NCBI GenBank assembly: GCA_023381095.1
Contig: JAMCTO010000090.1
Location: 1 to 9,924 of the forward strand
Origin: Bacillota bacterium
GTDB lineage: Bacteria > Bacillota > Sulfobacillia > Sulfobacillales > Sulfobacillaceae
DNA: 9,924 nt
Direction of reading: 5' to 3'
The position numbers and the translations under genes are program-made. The notes under the pieces are model-generated. The model was not told the DNA's origin. It did no database searches and saw nothing but the letters and a program-made list of their open reading frames with translations. Of this stretch, positions 7,048-9,924 are shown one piece after another. How positions within the stretch are numbered: the first letter of the stretch is position 1; each line of letters begins with the position of its first letter.

Positions 7048-8625
7048 CTATCTCGTAGGAGCGGCCTCTAAGATATGCCGGCTAGAGACATTCTCGCTCC
7101 ACAGCAGGTAATCTATCGCATCCAAGAGCGCTTGCCACGATGCCACCAAAATATTGCGAGACACGCCTACCGTTTGGATGACACGGTTTCCGTACTCAGA
7201 CCGAATCCAAACCCTTACCGCCGCCGATGTGGCGTCGCGTCCATCAAGCACCCGCACTTTATAATCCGTCAAACGCAATTCGTGCAATATCGGATACACT
7301 TGAGTCAGGGCCTTGCGCATCGCCTCGTCTAGCGCGTGAACCGGGCCCGCGCCTTCTCCCACTTCGACAAACCTGGAATCACCAATAGATATCCGCACCG
7401 TAGCTTCACAAATCGACAAGGAATCATGGGTTACGGAGACATGAAAGCGGTCAACACCGTAGTACGACGGTACGTGATCTAGTGACTTTTCTACCATAAG
7501 CCGCATGGAGGACTCCGCATCCTCAAACTGGTACCCTTCCGCCTCCAACTGCTTTACGTGCTCCACTAAAGCTTGAATTTGCTCCGCGTTCAACAGGTCA
7601 TCAAAATGGTATAGCAGATTGGACCGGCCGGAGAGTTCGGACACCAAAATCCGCCGAGTTTGTCCCACTGATGCAGGATTAACGTGTTCATAGGCCTCAG
7701 GATGTTTACGCACTGCGCCCGCATGGACCCCCGCCTTATGAGAAAACGCATTTTCCCCGACATAAGGGGCTCCATCGTCAGGAGCTAAGTTGGCTATCTC
7801 CGCCACAGTGCGCGAAAGCCGGGTCAAATCTGACAAGCGATCGGGCCTTCCCGCCTCAATCCCCATTTTCCACACCAAATTGGGCCAAATGGTACACAAG
7901 TTGGCGTTGCCGCATCGTTCGCCGTAGCCGTTAATCGTTCCTTGAACCATGGTGGCGCCAGCGTCCACCGCCTCCAAAGAATTGGCAACCGCCAAGCCCG
8001 CGTCGTTATGCGCATGGATTCCCACCGGCAAACCGCTGACCCTACGCGAGGATTCTACACCATGGCGAATCCAGCTAGGCAAACTGCCGCCGTTGGTGTC
8101 ACACAACACCAACCATGAAGCCCCGCCGGCCTCAGCAGCCGACAAAACCGCCAATGCATAATCCGGCTCCGCTTTCAGGCCATCAAAAAAATGTTCGGCA
8201 TCAAATATCACCATTACACCATGGTCGACGAGGAATTTTACGGAGTCCTCCACCATGCGTAAATTTTCCTCTCGATCGGTTTCAAGAATCTTTTCCACTT
8301 GAAATACCGAGGCTTTGCCAAACAGCGTGGCCACCGGCACTTCCAACTCCAAAATGGATCGTAAACTCGCATCGTGTTCTACTGCGAGTCCTTTACGCCG
8401 GGTACTGCCAAATGCCGCTACCTGGGAAGTGGACAGCTTTCCCCGCGTTCTTTCAAAAAAAGCAGTGTCTTTAGGATTGGAGGCTGGCCATCCGCCTTCG
8501 ATGAAATCTATGCCATAATCGTCCAGAAGTTCTGCAATCTGGACTTTGTCCTCCAGTGACAGACTAAGGCCACGACGCTGCGTACCATCGCGCAACGTCG
8601 TGTCGTACAGATAGACACGGGCCAT
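7048..8625 (-). CDS. cimA: (R)-citramalate synthase
   Basis: This 525-residue enzyme of the DRE-TIM / LeuA-like family condenses acetyl-CoA with pyruvate to (R)-citramalate, the first step of the threonine-independent route to 2-oxobutyrate and isoleucine. The N-terminal barrel starts with YDTTLRDGTQ (7-16; R12, D13 catalytic and metal). GIHAHNDAGLAVANS (202-216) gives the metal-binding histidines, and NGYGERCGNANL (232-243) and AFSHKAGVHAGAV (293-305) follow. SGRSN (332-336) opens the linker region. The C-terminal 150 residues match the LeuA-type regulatory domain that binds the feedback inhibitor, expected to be isoleucine. The FIEGGWPASNPKD block (41-53) and overall length favour the CimA branch over 2-isopropylmalate or homocitrate synthase. 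The start is ATG 8625 with GGAGGT at 8637-8632. It is a single-gene unit; no leu or ilv genes are adjacent and no T-box leader was seen. Confidence 0.9.
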   Translation of the reverse strand: MARVYLYDTTLRDGTQRRGLSLSLEDKVQIAELLDDYGIDFIEGGWPASNPKDTAFFERTRGKLSTSQVAAFGSTRRKGLAVEHDASLRSILELEVPVATLFGKASVFQVEKILETDREENLRMVEDSVKFLVDHGVMVIFDAEHFFDGLKAEPDYALAVLSAAEAGGASWLVLCDTNGGSLPSWIRHGVESSRRVSGLPVGIHAHNDAGLAVANSLEAVDAGATMVQGTINGYGERCGNANLCTIWPNLVWKMGIEAGRPDRLSDLTRLSRTVAEIANLAPDDGAPYVGENAFSHKAGVHAGAVRKHPEAYEHVNPASVGQTRRILVSELSGRSNLLYHFDDLLNAEQIQALVEHVKQLEAEGYQFEDAESSMRLMVEKSLDHVPSYYGVDRFHVSVTHDSLSICEATVRISIGDSRFVEVGEGAGPVHALDEAMRKALTQVYPILHELRLTDYKVRVLDGRDATSAAVRVWIRSEYGNRVIQTVGVSRNILVASWQALLDAIDYLLWSENVSSRHILEAAPTR

Positions 8626-8674
8626 TTCGGTACCTCCAATTCTCGCGGAACGATGCGATAAGGAATTTTCGAAT

Positions 8675-8683
8675 ACTATAACA
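8675..8683 (-). promoter_or_regulatory. Extended -10 promoter of cimA
   Basis: On the minus strand TG-T-TATAGT (8683 to 8675) matches the extended -10 consensus TGnTATAAT with one mismatch. No good -35 lies 16-18 bp further upstream, which is acceptable for extended -10 promoters. Transcription would start near 8668, leaving about 43 nt of leader containing the GGAGGT site, with no room for a T-box or other large leader RNA. Confidence 0.45.
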
Positions 8684-8805
8684 CAGTACCGTATGAAATA
8701 GGGATGGAAAGCATGTCTCTGAACATAACATTTCGCTGGTAAATGGTTTTAGGAGGCTTAGCTAATTAAGTAGCGCGATAATCTGGAGCGTAGTTAAGGA
8801 ACTCT

Positions 8806-8835
8806 TTGACTCGACATGATATTACGACGTGTAAA
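8806..8835 (+). promoter_or_regulatory. Putative promoter for the broken diguanylate cyclase gene
   Basis: TTGACT at 8806-8811 (five of six) and TGTAAA at 8830-8835 (four of six) are separated by 18 bp. Transcription would begin near 8842, about 110 bp before the TTG start at 8955. If this is the real promoter, the ATG at 8816 lies upstream of the transcript start and the 44-codon ORF there would not be expressed from it. Confidence 0.3.
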
Positions 8836-8950
8836 AGGCCTAAAACAGCTTCTAATTCGACAAATAAAAGGCCGAAGAGTCGATAAGCCAAGAGCGTTCG
8901 CCGTTTCGGAAAAATTAATCAACCAATTAAAACGTTTTTTGGGGTGGTAA
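8816..8950 (+). CDS. Possible 44-residue basic peptide
   Basis: An ATG at 8816 opens 44 codons that end in TAA at 8948-8950, five bases before the TTG start of the next frame. The peptide is strongly basic (13 Lys/Arg, few acidic residues), with LKQLLIRQIKGRR near residues 9-21 and a LINQLKRFLGW tail that could form an amphipathic helix. I do not recognise it. The ribosome site is weak: AAGGA at 8796-8800 lies 15 nt upstream. A promoter-like pair overlaps its first codons, which argues against it. A chance ORF in A+T-rich intergenic DNA is at least as likely. Confidence 0.28.
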   Translation: MILRRVKGLKQLLIRQIKGRRVDKPRAFAVSEKLINQLKRFLGW

Positions 8951-8954
8951 GGTT

Positions 8955-9805
8955 TTGAGTAATATTGCTGAAACCGGGTTTCTAGACATCCTCCATGGAG
9001 TTTTGTTGGCAGGATTGTTAGTAGGCATTTGGGAGTGGGCGGATCTAGTGGTCGCCGGATGGCACCACCAACTGTCGCGGTGGATTACTGCCATAGGGTC
9101 CCCCCCTGGCTCTGCTAGTGCTGACTCGGTGGGGAAATTTTTCTGTTCCCTACGGAATCTATGTTCTGGTACTGCTGGCCATGTGGTATTTATTTTCTCA
9201 ACGCAGGCGGTCCTTCCTTGGAAGCCTTACCGTGCTTTTAGCCATGGTTCTAACTGCTGTATCGGTTCACGGATGGTCGCTTCACACTGATCTCGATGGG
9301 TTCATGATGCTTCTGGCCATGGGAATTTTACCGTGGTATGCCAAGTATCGTCCCGTCTTGGTATACACTGGCACCGCAATCCTATTGATTTCCACCATGC
9401 TGTTCAACAGAAACGGAGAATCAGACCTGATTGTCACCGTCACCGGCGCCGTTTTGCTGGCTGGGCACCTTTTGGGTCGTAACCGACGATCTCGACTCTG
9501 GGCACTCGATGTAGACCGCGCTAACTGGGGCCTTCACGGGATATGGATTCGCCGGATGGTGGGAACAGACATTTCACGGCACTATTCTATTGATGAATCC
9601 AAGGCCGACAGCATCGTCGAGCGCATACACCACGCAGTAGCCGATGCGCCTTACCCATTATCGGTGGGCCCTTTGCAACTAGGCGTATCAATGGGCTATG
9701 CCGTAAGGCCTCCGTCAGACGCCACCATGACACTCGCCGACCAAGCCCTGCCGGCAGCTAAACGCCAAGGAAAAACCAAGGTATTCAGGCCAAAACCGAT
9801 GAGGA
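8955..9805 (+). pseudogene. Broken membrane-anchored diguanylate cyclase (GGDEF) gene
   Basis: A TTG at 8955 (GGGGTGG at 8941-8947) starts a hydrophobic protein that stays in frame to a run of seven C at 9100-9106. Removing one C joins it to the frame that stays open from 9118 to 9891, giving about six membrane segments. A GGDEF domain should follow. Its opening, TALTGAFTGYGFAGWWEQTF then HGTILLM, is visible only in the +1 frame at 9515-9595, whereas its end, ADSIVERIHHAV through LGVSMGYAV to ADQALPAAKRQGKTKVFR, is back in the original frame from 9604. The roughly 60 residues expected between, with the Asp metal ligand and the GG(D/E)EF signature, are deleted. The product could not make cyclic-di-GMP. 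At least two frameshifts plus an internal deletion mark this as a pseudogene that once encoded a membrane-linked signalling enzyme. Confidence 0.72.
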
Positions 9806-9924
9806 CCTATGGCAAACATTGCAACAGGGACAAGTTTGGGAAGGAGAGTTGGGAAATAGGCGTCCGGATGGCAATTTGGGTGGGCTCATGAACTAACTGT
9901 TGCCATTCGCCTAGGAGAGCGCAT
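9783..9924 (+). pseudogene. PAS/PAC sensor-domain remnant, cut by window edge
   Basis: In a frame different from that of the GGDEF tail, codons from 9783 read EDLWQTLQQGQVWEGELGNR then RPDGN, the second half of a PAS domain (family pattern DLW.TI..G.VW.GE..NRRKDG). A TAA at 9894-9896 interrupts it. A shifted frame from 9890 continues ELTVAIRLGER, like the last PAS strand, and runs off the window. PAS domains usually come before GGDEF in these proteins, so finding one after a GGDEF tail suggests a join between two related signalling genes or a deletion, not an original order. Whether an intact gene follows beyond 9924 cannot be seen. Confidence 0.55.

Noticed and set aside
7058..7100. Nested inverted repeats GGAGCG/CGCTCC and CTCTA/TAGAG near the cimA end as a bidirectional terminator for glpP and cimA
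   Set aside because: The arms are short, the internal loops are unequal (2 versus 7 nt), there is no T-run on either side, and the repeat lies within the cimA coding sequence.
8751..8756. Perfect AGGAGG in the gap after cimA
   Set aside because: No ATG, GTG or TTG follows within about 15 nt, and stops come quickly in all frames. It is an orphan site, perhaps a relic.
8638..8940. T-box or other amino-acid riboswitch upstream of cimA
   Set aside because: No conserved T-box core was seen on the minus strand, and the extended -10 promoter leaves only about 43 nt of leader.

Overview
The window looks like chromosomal DNA of a Firmicutes-type bacterium of medium G+C, most like the acidophile Sulfobacillus and its relatives. 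That assignment is an inference. It rests on strong AGGAGG-type ribosome binding sites, TTG starts, a GlpP-type glycerol-3-phosphate antiterminator, a long CimA-type citramalate synthase, and the general style of the proteins. No rRNA or tRNA gene, CRISPR array or intact mobile element was seen.

Layout: (1) 22-438, a small hot-dog acyl-CoA thioesterase; (2) 796-1881, a three-domain Ada alkylation-repair regulator and methyltransferase; (3) 1930-3395, a zone of decay holding an IS256-like scrap, an ISL3-like scrap and, on the minus strand, a papain-like/NlpC-like hypothetical gene interrupted by two in-frame TGA codons; (4) 3767-5122, an MFS metabolite:proton symporter; (5) 5318-6190, a calcineurin-type phosphodiesterase; (6) 6463-7032, glpP, preceded by a promoter-like site and an attenuator-like hairpin; (7) 7048-8625 on the minus strand, cimA, convergent with glpP, with an extended -10 promoter; (8) 8638-9924, an A+T-rich gap with a possible 44-codon basic ORF, then a broken membrane-anchored diguanylate cyclase whose catalytic core is deleted and which runs into a PAS remnant at the window edge.

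The intact genes mostly read as independent single-gene units: lipid or thioester metabolism, DNA alkylation repair, transport, phosphodiester hydrolysis, glycerol regulation and isoleucine precursor synthesis. They do not form one pathway. I found no convincing new multi-gene system. The points most worth a second look are the three-segment hairpin upstream of glpP, the twice TGA-interrupted minus-strand reading frame, and the stepwise-decayed diguanylate cyclase with a seven-C run at its first frameshift.
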